Origin: Hysterangium stoloniferum
Taxonomy: Eukaryota > Basidiomycota > Agaricomycetes > Hysterangiales > Hysterangiaceae
Length of the DNA: 64,000 nt
Direction: 5' to 3'
NCBI GenBank assembly: GCA_015178975.1
Contig: WHVD01000057.1
Location: 481,600 to 545,599 of the forward strand
Under the pieces are notes generated by a model, which worked only from the letters and a program-made list of their open reading frames with translations, did no database searches and was not told the origin of the DNA. The position numbers were made by a program, and so were the translations under genes. Below are positions 1-12,260 of this stretch, piece by piece. Position 1 is the stretch's first letter, and every line of letters starts with the position of its first letter.

Positions 1-494
1 AATGTGGCAGAAAATTAAATCAAAGCACTTGTTTATGTGAGGTAGCGGTAGTGCGAACATGGAAGCCTCCTTATTTGTATAAAATTCATTTAATACTATC
101 AAAATATTGATATTCTCAAAAATATATTCAAATTAGTACAACAATCAGACATTGTAACATCAGGTTGAAAGCGTTGTAGTCATTCGCACTAGACGCACTA
201 GTCGGGTTGCCCTTCGCCCCAAATTCTCCTGGCCCCATCATAATGCATGCATCATACAATTATAATAGCAGATATGTCCTATAAGCTGCGTCACAGTGCT
301 ACCCTGTCCATCGTCACTGTCCGGTGACTAATATCAATTGTCATTTCTTCTATTCCAGCAGCGTAAATTCGATTGTGAAAGCGCTCCTGGAGCATGTTTG
401 CTAATACACCAGCTAGGGGTGCTAAACTGGCAGGCCGGGAAAATCTCATGAAGACGTGACTTTCTAAGCAGTGAGCAACGGGATCAAATTTTTT
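1..494. other. intergenic, no gene seen
   Basis: I see no coding exon or RNA in this stretch. It is the downstream flank of the minus-strand gene that ends at 495. The first 170 bases are A/T-rich. Confidence 0.5.
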
Positions 495-1094
495 TTACTC
501 CGTGAATATTACAGACCTGGTCTGTAAAAACGCAATTGAACATTCGAACACGTCCAACGCGATGTTGGACAGGAGAGACTTGTTATTTGGATCAGGGTCA
601 GGTAAGTAGGAAACAGGATATTCGAGAAGAAATCCTGCCAGGGCTATTGTGTGAGGCATAGATAGAAATGATATTTGGATATTGAAGCTTATCGAATCTT
701 GTTGGTTCAGGACTGATTGACACAAGTACACTAGCTCTAATGGCATATCCGGAGTCTTGACACAAGTGCGATAAGGTTTTAACTGGTCGACTCATAAATG
801 AACGTACAACGTAAGCCTCTTTTTCCAAAATGCAGAAATTGGTCCACGGAGTTGCGCTGCCAGTGGCCTCTCTAAGTCGATCCTGAAGGAGTGACGTGTT
901 CACAAAGAACGACTGTCCGGCTTGTTCATGGTATAAAATGATGAGGTTTCTAAACGAGGCCTCCTTCATACACCTTACATCAGGCAGGGAGAATGCATTT
1001 ATGTTGACATTCGCACCTTACGCAGAGTAGCTATAAGTTCCTGGGCAGCGGCCTCAGGTAATGAAAACAAATCGAGAAGATAGGCCGTTCTTTA
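495..1094 (-). CDS. possible C1orf74/UPF0739-like protein, 3' exons (5' end not resolved)
   Basis: Three minus-strand exons join in frame: about 1094-1017, 963-732 and 643-495, ending in TAA at 495-497. Introns 964-1016 and 644-731 have GT..AG ends. The joined protein contains DLFSLPEAAAQELIATLRK, then an FRNLIILYHEQAGQSFF stretch, then TLAGFLLEYPVSYLP near the C-terminus. The last motif, and the overall order, resemble the C-terminus of the uncharacterised C1orf74 (UPF0739) family as I remember it in basidiomycetes. That is a recollection and not a search result. No start codon could be fixed upstream of 1094, where stops close the frame, so at least one 5' exon is missing from the model. 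Function of the family is unknown. The coding call is firmer than the family name. Confidence 0.42.
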
Positions 1095-1487
1095 ACCACT
1101 CTCCTTAGGCGCCACGCATCTCACATGAATAAGCACCATATATACCTTATTCCTATAGATACTATGGCAATATCATTGCAGAACTTTTGGAGAATAGCAG
1201 GAGAGATCCTAGGAAACGTTACTGTAGCTTTGACCGCGGCGAAAACCAGGCTGCCCACTTGCTCGAACATCTTGTGAAGCTTCTCTATCAACTCATAGAT
1301 AGTTATTCAGTAGAAATAAGAGAAGGAAACCTTCTGGAAAGACAGCGTGAAACAATAAAGCCGATCAGACTGCAGATGAACCCGTTTGGGACTCCGACTA
1401 CTCGGTTCCCACACGCAGGCCGCCACTGAACGGCACGAGGGTCTCAACATTTTCGCCTCTAATTCCAAGAAAAATAGTTGAAATACG

Positions 1488-4437
1488 ATGTCTTCTGAGA
1501 AGGTGGGAGCACCAATTATACGACGCGTCAAATCGCGTCCTTCAAGAGTGCGCGATGCGTCCCCACCTGGCGAAGATGGTGAGGAGTCACCAGCAGCGAC
1601 GCCAGAGACCTTGGCGATTAAGCTGAAGAACAAGCAAAAGAGGTCTAAACCGAAGGCTAGATTAAGTTTTGGAACTGATGATCAGGTAAGTCATTGTTCA
1701 CCTTCGAAAGTTGTTCTCGTCGCTGAGTCTTTAATGGCTCTTCAGTCATCAGATGGCGAGGTGTTCAAAGTTAAAAAATCTAATCTCAGCAGGAAACTAG
1801 TGCTGGGAAATACTCCATCTACTCCTAGGTCTGTGAGTCATTTATGGCCGTTATTTCAAATGATTCTGATCCAAGACAAATGGTAGCGGCTCATTACCTT
1901 TGAATCTGGACCAGGCTTCAATTTCCCCTCGCACTGCTGGACCTACATACACCAAGGCATATTTGGATGAGTTAAAGGCGAACACTCCATCAATACGTAC
2001 TACCCGTCAGCATGATGAAGACGTAGACCCTGATACATCCATGGATGCATCTTTTGACCTTGATGGAGCCATAATAGAGAATGGGGCTGACCTACTACCG
2101 GGTATGTCTTGATTGCCGCCTACTTGCCATTTGCACTAATCGCATGGCACTATTACAAATAGAAAGTAGGATTCCATCTGCTTCAGCAATAACTGCCGCG
2201 AAAGAGAAACGAGGCAGACTTCGCGGGGCAGAAGGTGACGGAGACTTTATTTCGCTCTCCGTGTCAACATCTGGAGATATACCGCAAGGCCCCCACCCGG
2301 AGAGCCGTTTGATGAGAGAAGAGGACGAATTGGGCGAAGGAGAAGAAGGTACATCAAGTAGTGCTTAAATTCTACATTTATTGACTGTTCCTCAGACATG
2401 GCAGAATATACGGGAGCTCAGGAGAGAATAGCTTTGGGAAAGAAAGGACAGAAAGCGGCGGCACAGAAAAAGAGAATGGGAATGGCCGAGATGATTGAAG
2501 ACGCGTATGTCTCTATAATAACTCATTTTTTATTATTATTAACTTCCCAAATAGTGAGGAAGAGGATGAAGAGACCATCGAATGGGAGCGTGCGCAAATA
2601 AGAAGAGCCGGGCCCATAGTCGACGAGCTAGCGAAGAAACCAAAACCGGTTTGTCCATTTCCTAAAAAAAGCATTTAATATTTATCTTAATCTTTTATTC
2701 CGAAAACAGACATATAAGCCAGCCCCAAGTGAGTAAAGCCTTCTGTCTATTATTTGTTCATCCAGTCAATTGTACTCTATGCAGTCCCTTCAGTCACCCC
2801 TGTACCAAACTTGAATGCCTCGCTCGCACGCCTAACAGCAGCTATGACGAATCTGACGACGTCTCATACTTCGCATACTTCTGCACTTTCATCTCTAGCC
2901 GACGAGCGATTGGCATTGGAAACCAAGGAGGCGGAAATGCGACAAATGGTCGAACAGGCGGAAATAAAGCGTAGCTGGTTTGTTGCTTTCCGAGAGTGGG
3001 TAGAGAGCGTTGCCAGTTTTCTGGACGAAAAGGTGATCTCTGCATCTGTTTTTATTCTAACAATGTTCACCGGAGTATTTGTTAGTATCCGCCTCTAGAA
3101 AAACTAGAAGATGAACATGTTTCACTAATAGCTGAACGCCGCGATATGATCTCTGACAGGAGAAAGCTCGATGATGAAGATGACATCATAGTTTTTTTGG
3201 GCTTACCCCCAGTAGCAAAGACACTGGCAAATATAGAGGTGATCGACGAGTTGGGACGTACAATTCCATCAAATAATACGGTTAAAGCTACTCGAGTGTC
3301 GCGTCGCAATGCAAGGTCCAACCGTCGAGTTCTGCGCCGCGCACGAAATCAGGCCCAAAAACAAGAAGAGGATGGTTATTCAACGGATGGTTCCCTCCCC
3401 CCTACAGACACGGATGACTTTCGTATGGCCATTGCTAAACTTGAAGAACGGCGAGAAGCCATTCTATCAGATGTTCGTGCGGACGAATTTCGCGATCCAC
3501 AGGCGGGACTTGCCAAATGGTTTGGCGAATGGAGAGCAATTTATGAAGAAAGCTATGTTGGTGCATGGGGCGGACTTGGACTTGTTGCTGCTTGGGAGTT
3601 TTGGTGCAGACTGGAAATGGTCGGCTGGGATCCTATCGAGGTGTGTTTTGGTCATCTTATATGAGTTGGTTGATTGATTTACAGCGCTGACAGGACCCTT
3701 CGAGAGATTTGGATACGTTTGAGTGGTCTGTGGCTTTGCATGAATATTCTCGACCACGCAAAAACTCTCAGATGAATATTGACGATGATATCGAACCAGA
3801 CATTGGTCCTGGAGGTGATATGGTATCATCCATGGTTTCCCAAGTCGTTATACCCCGCCTTTGTAAGCTCATTGAGGGAGGCGCTTTAGATCCGTATTCA
3901 ACACGACATATTCGGCGGATGATCGACATCGCAGAACAAGTGGAAGCGTCCGTGGAACAAAGTGGCCTTCGATTTCAGGTCTGTACAAAATAATGATATG
4001 AATATTATGCTAAATTTACATCCGACAGTCGCTCTTGAAATCTGTCTCTACGGTTTTCCAGGATGTTGCTACTTCGTTACATACATTATTGTCTCCCTCG
4101 TTGGGACCGACAAACGTGGGGCCGCCCTTTGACCCCCAATCGGTGCCTGCCCGTCGCCGTTTTCTTATACGACGCCTCAAGCTTTTAACAAATCTCATCA
4201 AGTGGAGAAAATATACGGGGGAGCGATTCGGTCTTGGCGAAGTCGCGACTTCTTTGATACAAAGATGTATTTTGCCGGTTGCTGAGCGTGGATGGGAGGT
4301 TGGCGGCGAAGAGCTCATGAGAAAGGTAAATATATTTATATTCATGTAACGTAGGTGATACTCACCAACAGATTCAGATGGTTGAAATCACACCGTCAGA
4401 ACTAGTTCCTGTAGAAGTAACAACGCGACTCCGTTGA
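1488..4437 (+). CDS. GCFC-domain protein (PAXBP1 / Ntr2-type, spliceosome disassembly)
   Basis: Twelve exons join in frame to a predicted 784-residue protein: 1488-1685, 1746-1828, 1887-2101, 2163-2348, 2396-2504, 2555-2648, 2710-2728, 2785-3032, 3086-3640, 3694-3978, 4029-4325 and 4372-4437. The acceptor at 2785 could also be 2794. The N-terminus is basic and charged, with FKVKKSNLSRKL and YTKAYLDELKANTPS, blocks typical of the Ntr2/PAXBP1 family. A central coiled-coil segment includes LEKLEDEHVSLIAERRDMIS. The C-terminal part, from about residue 490 (VRADEFRDPQAGLAKWF), is the GCFC region. Known relatives work with the Prp43 helicase partner Ntr1/TFIP11 in releasing excised introns from the spliceosome in the nucleus. 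All splice sites are GT..AG and introns are 47-62 bases. The gene looks intact. It lies about 390 bases from the minus-strand gene ending its 5' side near 1094. Confidence 0.85.
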
Positions 4438-5019
4438 TGTACTATGTATTCCTCACTGTTATTGGGATTCGACATGATCTCAAAAAAAAGAACAATCTTA
4501 TCAGGTTTCTTTGTAGGAAGCTCCCTGACACTATGGCCAATGTGACATAATTATGGTTTATTGCCATGGGGCATGGGTGAAGTTGAGTGGGATGGATCGG
4601 AGGTTTAAGTAATTCCAGACACAATCTACGTAAAATTTCATACTCGGTGGACCGTACGAACTTTCATCCACCCTGTATTTTCAAGCCTATTATGGGCGAT
4701 TTAACTTTCAGAATTAACCAATTAATCGGACCATCACTATCATCTTGCCGAATCCGGCCGCATGAACTTGTTCCCATAGTTTGGAGATCAACTTGGTAGG
4801 AAGCATGTGAGTCACAGTGATTGTCAGTGTGAGATTGTGAACTATCGCGAGTCAATTTATGTAAGTCATGGATTTCAACATTCAGTTTATCTTCGTTTTA
4901 ACTAGGGTCCACTGTGTAGTCGATCTTGCACCGTTGACTTTTTCTCGTCGGTCATCAGCGCTTGATCTGATTTCTTACCCGCACACTTCAAAACACTAAT
5001 ACATATATACAAAGCAAAA
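4438..5019. other. intergenic, presumed promoter of the next gene
   Basis: No ORF with coding character is seen. It separates two tandem plus-strand genes and presumably carries the 3' end of the first and the promoter of the second. I recognise no specific element. Confidence 0.5.
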
Positions 5020-6178
5020 ATGGGTGGGAAAGCATTCCTTGACACCATGGAAGGGGCTACATTTCCTCGAATGGATACACAAACATACCAACGTCTGAAA
5101 GCACGCCATTTGGGTGAAATAAAGCGTGTCTATAGACTAGTTGATAGCCCACGCGAAGTCCCCGAAAAGGCAGACCACGGAGATATAGATTTCATTGTGT
5201 GCTCACCCATCATAGAAGCTGATCGCTCCGAAGTTCTCAAAACGGCAACGGGCGCGACTCACTCCATGAAAAATGGCTCCTCATATAATCTTGCTATTCT
5301 ATTGGATGGGGAGGATGTATCACAAGCTTACTACCAAGTTGATGTGAATGAATGCGAGAATGAGGTGGCATGGGAACAGATGTTATCCTTCCAAAGCTAT
5401 GGGGACCTCGGGATGATTCTCGGGTTACTGGCGAGGGCGAACGGCCTGACGTTAAGTCTCCACGGCTTGAAGGTGTGGGATGTCGACCATCGCAATTTTG
5501 GATGCTCAATAACCGACATTCTAGATCCCCCATTCATCAGAGTACCAGCTTGGGCCCTTCCTGGTGTCCGCTTCGTTTCCCGATATCCTTCTATTCTTCG
5601 GTCTTGATATCAAACCGTGGCGAGATGGGTTCCCAACCGTCCATTCAATATTCCAATGGGTCGCATCCTCACATTGGTTCGATTGTCGATTTATCACAGA
5701 CAACCCTAGCAGACAACACCGGCGGGCAGACCGAAAGATGTATCGTGGCTTTCTCGCCTGGGTCCACGAACAAAGAGACGCTCTTGTGGAACAAACTAGC
5801 AATGCGGCGGGACATAACGAAGCTGACGCAGTACCGTCTGACAATGCAGGGGTGAAGGGGGCACTGATCTTCTTCGGAAAGACACTGGAATACGACGACA
5901 TCATTGCCAAGGAGCGTCGTCGTCGTGACGTGAAAGATAAATTCAACGGCCATCTGGTTATGGAATGGACAGGCCTGAGAGGAAAGCAGGTGAAGCTACT
6001 AATGGATGAAGTCCGTAAATACTTAGACGCAGTGATGATGGAGGGGTTGACTCGGGAAGAAATCCGTCAGCTGGTACTTAAGACCAAGGAAGAAATGGCC
6101 CTCACTCTTGTGTATACAAGACCAGCTGAGGATGTATCGGTGATATGTGGGGATCAATCATGTCTATTGTCTATGTAG
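5020..6178 (+). CDS. nucleotidyltransferase-fold protein, function unknown
   Basis: Two exons, 5020-5472 and 5525-6178, give 368 residues. A 52-base GT..AG intron (5473-5524) removes an apparent frameshift between the two long frames, and the join reads LHGLK then IPHSSEYQLGPFL. The N-terminus shows the three sites of the polymerase-beta-type nucleotidyltransferase superfamily: a GG pair (residues 2-3), HGDIDF with Asp55 and Asp57, and YYQVDV with Asp108. The mid region (FFGLD..W..GF, IFQWVASS) and a basic C-terminal helix (LRGKQVKLLMDEVRKY) follow. The spacing fits the G[GS]..D.D..D arrangement that binds two metal ions. The substrate cannot be told from sequence. It may belong to a fungal family of uncharacterised nucleotidyltransferases, and I give no symbol. 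Plus-strand tandem neighbour of the GCFC gene, convergent with Pop3. Confidence 0.7.
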
Positions 6179-6570
6179 TGGTGATTCATAGGAGAAGTGG
6201 GATGGGATAAAAACAAAGAGCCTGACTTCGAAGGCCGCGAAATTTAACAGCCTGGTTAAACGGTTGAAATTCGACGATTTAGGACAATTTGCTATGGATG
6301 AGTCATTCACATTACAATTTGCAAGATCACAGTACGTGTATTTAATACCAGAAAGAGTCGGGTTGAGCTACGCCATTGTATGCCCCAATTAGTTTCATAT
6401 GTGGGATATCTTGGGGTGAATTAAAGAAATGTAGCCTAGAGGGTGACAAAAACAATGGACGAATACTCTCAAAGGACGGGATTGAAAATAATTCAAAAGC
6501 ATTCCAAGGGGCGTCAGTGCTACTGTTGAGTGGTCATTTGATTAAAGGCTGGCTTAGACGACTACAAAGC
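6179..6570. other. convergent intergenic region
   Basis: The stretch lies between the 3' ends of two convergent genes. Small frames here lack coding character, and no RNA structure was recognised. Confidence 0.5.
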
Positions 6571-7770
6571 CTACGTGGCCAGAAAATCTTTGGAAGCTAC
6601 CACCCTAATCCTGGTCCTTTTTTTCCCCCTGTTATTTGTTTCGCCTGATCCGGTAGGACCAGTGGCATTATTCCCGTCTTTGGCTTGGGCCTTTTCCCTT
6701 TCTTTCGCAGCTTTCCGGCCAGCAATTCGTTCATGCTTAGAAGCACGTATATCTCGTGGTGCAGTTGTTTTCAGCTGCTTGACGTGAGTAGGAACAAGGG
6801 GAGGGGTAGGCTTGGTTGCCAACGTTGTAAGCCACGGAGCACTAGGAGGTTGTACAGCACCAAGTAAATTTACAATTGCATCTAGGGAAGGTGTAGTAGA
6901 CTTTGCAAATAGTTAGTTTAAGTCATATAACGAGAGATATAACTTCGCTTACGTCAAGGGCTAAGACGGAGACGCGTCGTAGACCCATTAGGGCGGAAAG
7001 GCTGGCTTCTGCCTGCTTAGGAACGGGTATAAGATGGACAGGCATCATTGGTCGCGAAGGAATTGGAATATTGCAGGAGGCAACAAGCCCAGGTAAATGA
7101 GAAATCAATATAGGGGGATCAACGTCAGCACGGCAAACGAATACATAAGCAATAGGAGAGTGGTTGGGATCCTCCACGACAGTTTCCACAGCACCCGAAT
7201 CAGTCAATGCGATAGACTCTCGCACGCGTCTTGATTTTGCTTGGGACTCGAGACGTTTTGTGACTTGATTTATACCGAAAATAATATGAGCTAGAACTGG
7301 CGGGGGTGGCGGGAATTCGATATCAGGTTCCAAGTCCATATCCATGTTATCCATGTTATTATCTGGGTCACCCGTCGTTACGTCGTTACTTTCTGTGTCT
7401 TTTGGAATATCCTGGACTTCGACGCCATCTCCATTATTAGCTTTCCGCTTTTTCGTAGCTGCAGCCTTTTCTTTCCTTCGTTTCTGGTGTCGGGCAAATT
7501 TTCGCTTCTTGAGCAACGTTTGTCGCTGAGACTGATATTCCGCTATACCCGCCAGAATATTCACTAGCGAGGCCAACACGAGATTTTGAACGTTTAATGG
7601 GACATATGGCCTGTGGAATTCAGAAGGGAGAGGTTTGTAAGTTGGTCAGGGAAATTGAGCTCCGATCCTGACCATGATACTTTGAATGGATTATCAAGAA
7701 CACCCTTGTATACTACTTTTCGTTCTCCTGTAGGAGCTCGCTGACTCGTGGTGCTTATCCGCATAGCCAT
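6571..7770 (-). CDS. POP3: RNase P/MRP protein subunit Pop3-like
   Basis: Three minus-strand exons (7770-7673, 7610-6953, 6900-6571) give 361 residues. The introns 7611-7672 and 6901-6952 have GT..AG ends and preserve frame. The N-terminal block VLDNPFKVSWPYVPLNVQN followed by VLASLVNILAGIAEY is characteristic of fungal Pop3, a protein subunit of nuclear RNase P and RNase MRP that acts in tRNA and rRNA processing. A lysine/arginine-rich stretch near residues 68-90 (KKRKFARHQKRRKEKA) probably contacts RNA and acts as a nuclear signal. Later come an acidic/proline segment, a CRADVDPPILISHLP block and a basic tail. ATG at 7768-7770 is chosen because it gives the conserved block soon after the start; ATG at 7762-7764 is an alternative. 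Its start is only 85 bases from the divergent UFD2 start. Confidence 0.75.
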
Positions 7771-7855
7771 TATAAAACAAATGGCTACTGTTTGTGAGAT
7801 TTTGAGTAACAGCACGCCGTGACATGGCCAACGTCACATCAAAGTCCCTCCACAA
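7771..7855. promoter_or_regulatory. shared divergent promoter POP3/UFD2
   Basis: Eighty-five bases separate the two inferred start codons, so this stretch must hold the cores of both promoters or overlap their leaders. It contains GTGAC, nine bases, then GTCAC: an inverted pair that includes a CRE-like ACGTCA half site. Function of that site is inference. Confidence 0.4.
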
Positions 7856-10800
7856 ATGTCTGAACCTCCACGCGGCCCAGCAGATGATGCCGACAGAGTA
7901 GGCATGTTCTTGTGAATGCATGATAGACATTGATTTCGAGTAGATCCGGCTCAAACGACTAGCAAAGCTTGCTCAAGAACCGCCAAGGACGCCACAGGCA
8001 TCCACCTCGACATCTCCACCGCCGACTGCTGCCAAACCTATACCGAAATCTTCTCCAAAAATCACACAGGATTACAACCTCTCGCCGCAGAGTAATATTG
8101 CCAAGCGGAAGCTTGCAGCTGTCACACACGAGCGATTGGACTTTGATACATGGGAGGATGGTATGCTTACCGATGTCCTGAAAGTCACACTCGTTGTAAG
8201 CCTCGTCTCACATCGCTGTACACTGTAAAATAATATTTTTGTTCTCTCAGAGGCAAAAGGCGGAACAGAGCGGTTTTGATTTGGTATGGCTGAAAAGCTT
8301 GCAGAATGAGTTAGAGACGGAAGGTGGGCATATAACATTTATGGTTTCTACCCGGAATATTGACACGTACTTCAGGTGCAATGAACCCTATTCGACTTCG
8401 ATGTGATATCGCAGATCGCCTTCTAATTGCTCGTCTTGAACTTGATCCGAGTGGCATGTCGTACGTCTAGTCTTTATCTTCTCACAGCGGACATTTACCA
8501 CTGAAAGCCATTAGCGACGACCTCGATTTTCTTCCCATTCTTGCATCCCTTCCCCCTGAACAAACCGTGATCGAGTATCTAGTTGGATGCTGGAAACGTT
8601 TAAATGAAGCGAAATTCAAGCTCAAAGTGAGTCAACATCGTCCTTTCACTGTCGAGTTAAATCAAAACGTCATTTTTAGGCTCGGGGCTATTTGCCGTCA
8701 GATGTGGCTATTGCTCTCCCTCAGTTGGACAAGCTGCGCTCATTAATAGTTTCCTACACTGGGTTTACCATGCAAGATCCAGACATGTTCCCACAACCTG
8801 CAAGGTTTGTAAATACCAGTGTTTCATGATTGTGACTAATGAAAAAAATATTTATAGAAAACAATGTGGAGCCGTGGAACTCATACCATCTCTTCTTTCG
8901 CTGTCCGCCATCTCGCCACTCGCTGCCATCTCCACTTCATCAACAGTGATAGCCCCTACAGACATCGTGGATTTTTTTACTGATTTGTCCAATCGTTTCT
9001 TTGGCGAGGGCTTGGAAGATGTGATGTCCCCTATTTTCCAACAGTTATGCTTCCATGAATCGCTCCTACGTCCTGAAGGTCTTGGAGGTGGCGATACGGC
9101 ATGGCGTTCTGTCGTAGCAGCTTTAGAGTGTCTAACAAGTATAAAAGGCATTGCTACGATCATCACCCGTTTAGATGCTTGGTGCCCTGAAGATGCAACT
9201 GCAGCCGACTTCGAAAAACGAAGCCTTTTAGGACCACTACTGCGGCTAGGCGTTTTCAATCGTGAATGGGTACGCACATAGCATCAACTGCCCTACGACT
9301 ATGTTTACAGGATCCTTCTATAGCCTCAAATCGCATCCACCTACTTTTCTGATCCGCTCAAACGGACGCGTCAGGACGTCGATTCATCGAACGCGAGTTT
9401 ACGCTTGACATTACAAAGTTTGCAAGGGTCCCTTTTCCAGATTTTCAACGCGATCATTAGAGCTTCGCCTGAATCTCGTGAGGGTGCGCTGGCATATTTT
9501 GCGAGGGCCGTGAATCTTAACGTGAAGCGAGGTGGTATGCAAGTAAGTGTATCTCAGGTAGTTCGGGTGCTTCGTTCTCATGTGCATTTAGGTGAATTTT
9601 GAAACAGTCGCATCAGACGCATTCTTGATCAACTTACATGCTATCCTACTTCGCTTCGCGGAACCATTTATGGATGCGAGATATTCCAAAGTGCGCGTTC
9701 GATCGCCGCGGAGCTAGTGCTGTGTTCTAACGTCCGCCTAGTTGAATAGGATTGATCCTGATTATTATCGTCGCTCACAGCGATTAGACATCAGCGATGA
9801 AACTCGACTCAAGGCCACCAGTGATGATGCAGCGAAATGGGTTGATGATGCAATGCCATGTTAGCCGTTGTTGCTGTAAATCATGTTATGCGGAACTAAA
9901 CAACCTCCGCAGCTTCGGACCCTCCAAACTTTATTACTGAGGTTTTCTTTATCACGGTTGCTTTAAACCATTACGGCCTTGTTCGGACCACGCAAGAATA
10001 TGACCAACTCGGAAAAGAGCTAGACCAAATGCAAAGGTATTTGGATACTATTTATGCAGATACAACATGGCCAGGGGTGAGTGGGACTGATTATCTTCCT
10101 CGTGTGTTAGTGGCACTAGCGCTTTTTTCTCTTTAGACGCCTTTGCAGGCGCAGTTTGATGCACGGATTCAAGCTGCAAAGGTTGGAGTCATTATTGCCA
10201 TGGAAGATTACTATGCTTATATTGCATTTCAGAACGAAATGGCTAAAGTTCACCAATCTTTATTTGCGTATCAGGTCCAACTAGCAGACCCTGATTACAT
10301 GTTTCGCAACATTGGTTTCACAACTTTCTTGTCTGTTTGGTTGATCCGGCTTGTCGATCCACGGAAGGCACATCCACACACGGTTATTGAGTACATCTGT
10401 CCCTTTGATCTTGTAATACTTCTAGAGGATAACATTATACCCTACAGGCTTCCTCTTCCTCAAGAGATACCCACTGGTTTTAAGATGTTACCAGAGTATT
10501 TCATCGAAGATATTGTAGATTATTATTTATATCTAGTCGTGTGGGTTTTCCTTCCCTCCTGGTCCTATATTTATTCATCTAATAAAGTAAATGTTCACAG
10601 ACATCAGCCACAGAGTCTTGAATTATCAGGGAAAGCAGAGCTTGTTGACTTTGCAGTTGCTTTTCTATCTTCAACATGGTATATCACTAATCCCCACCTC
10701 AAGTCAAAGCTTGTGCAGGTATGTTGCCGTGCAACCTTGAAGGCAGGTTCCAACCCATCTTTGAACTTAGACATTGTTTTATGGGACGTTGCCATATGGC

Positions 10801-12260
10801 AACCAAAATTTGGGGTTGCTCGGCGGTATCATCAATTCGCACCCACTAGCCTTGAAACATCTCGTGTCGTGTTTAATAACCTTTTATATTGGTAATGTTT
10901 GTGTATATTGCTCCTTTTCATGACCTTACATCACTTGCAGAGGTTGAATCGACAGGCACCCATACACAGTTTTATGACAAGTTCGGTATGTTCTTTTCTG
11001 TTGTATTTTTACGATTGAAGAAGACTGATTGAGGTATATACAGAAACTCGGTGAGTGCTATTCTCTTCTCATATGGTCTAATAGTCATCTCGATGTAATA
11101 GGCGACATATTGCTCAGATATGGAAAGTTATTTGGACTAATCCGATACACCGAGAAGCCCTGAGTGCACAGGCCGGGTATGATTGTCATTGTATAGCTTC
11201 CACAGACTCTGATAATTATCTCAGTGACATGGAGAAGTTTGTTAAGTTCGTCAATCTAATGATGAATGACGTGACATACCTCCTGGACGAAGCTTTGAGA
11301 AAATTAACAGAGATCTCCGGTCTACAATTGGAAATGGAAAACCGCGAGACTTGGGCAGCGCAACCACAAGCACACAGACGTGAGCGAGAGCGTTTCTTAC
11401 ACCAACTGGAAGGCGCTGCAACGTCGTATAATTCATTGGGCAAGTCCACTGTAGCCCTTCTGAAAGAGTTTACGGCAGAAACCAAGGAACCTTTCATGAC
11501 ACCTGAGATTGTGGATCGGCTTGCAGCTATGTTGAATTACAACCTAGATGCATTAGCCGGGTCGAAATACCAGGACCTCAAGGTGAAGAACCCGGAAAAA
11601 TACAGGTTCAACCCAAGAGAACTGCTCAGCGATATTCTTCAAGTGTTTTTGAATCTGAGCGATCAAAGTGACTTTGTCAGAGCGGTGGCGGGAGAGGGTC
11701 GAAGTTACAGAAAGGAGCTGTTTGAGCGCGCAGCTGGAATAGCTATGAGGAGATCGCTCAAAACGGAGACGGAGATCAGACAGTTGAGGATGTTTGCTAT
11801 GGAGGTGGAAGAGATGAGAGCTACTCTTGAAGCTGAGGATGATCTGGGTGAAGTACCTGATGAATTCTTGGGTATGTCGCGTCGCTGCGGGTCTGATGCA
11901 ATGGTTGCTAACATATTGTTTAGATCCTCTCATGTATACGATTATGCGGGATCCTGTGACTTTACCGTCCTCGCGGACCGTTGTAGATCGGTCAACTATC
12001 AAGTCGCATTTATTGTCAGACGCCACCGATCCATTCAATCGTGTGCCTTTGAAGTTGGAGGAAATCGTACCTAGTCCGTCTCTTTCACCTTTTTTGAAAT
12101 CTTAAATATTAACTCATACGCATCTGCTATAGACTCGGAGCTGAAGGCACAAATAGATGCTTTCTTGGCGGAACGAAGGAAGAAAGGTGGAGCCAGCGCG
12201 TTAGGAATGGTGGCGGACACTGTGATGCAAGCAGATGAGGACATTGGAGATTCTATTTAA
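7856..12260 (+). CDS. UFD2: Ubiquitin conjugation factor E4 (Ufd2), U-box
   Basis: A long gene with about twenty short introns. Exon 1 (7856-7897) encodes [14 protein letters not shown]; exon 2 starts at 7944 with [12 protein letters not shown], giving a typical Ufd2 N-terminus. Recognisable blocks follow: [18 protein letters not shown] (from about 8550), the Ufd2 core including [17 protein letters not shown] (about 10485), [18 protein letters not shown] (about 10815) and [19 protein letters not shown] (11229). The C-terminal U-box opens with [17 protein letters not shown] at about 11925 and ends with [17 protein letters not shown]. Ufd2 elongates ubiquitin chains on substrates already modified by an E3 and works with Cdc48/p97. 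No frameshift or stop remains once introns are removed, so it appears intact. TAA stop at 12258-12260. Not every splice site was fixed to the base. Confidence 0.88.

Noticed and set aside
1307..1633. Minus-strand ORF over the start of the GCFC gene
   Set aside because: It overlaps the well-supported first exon on the plus strand and shows no conserved motif.
5473..5607. Apparent frameshift in the nucleotidyltransferase gene
   Set aside because: A 52-base GT..AG intron (5473-5524) joins the two frames with a sensible protein, so no damage needs to be assumed.
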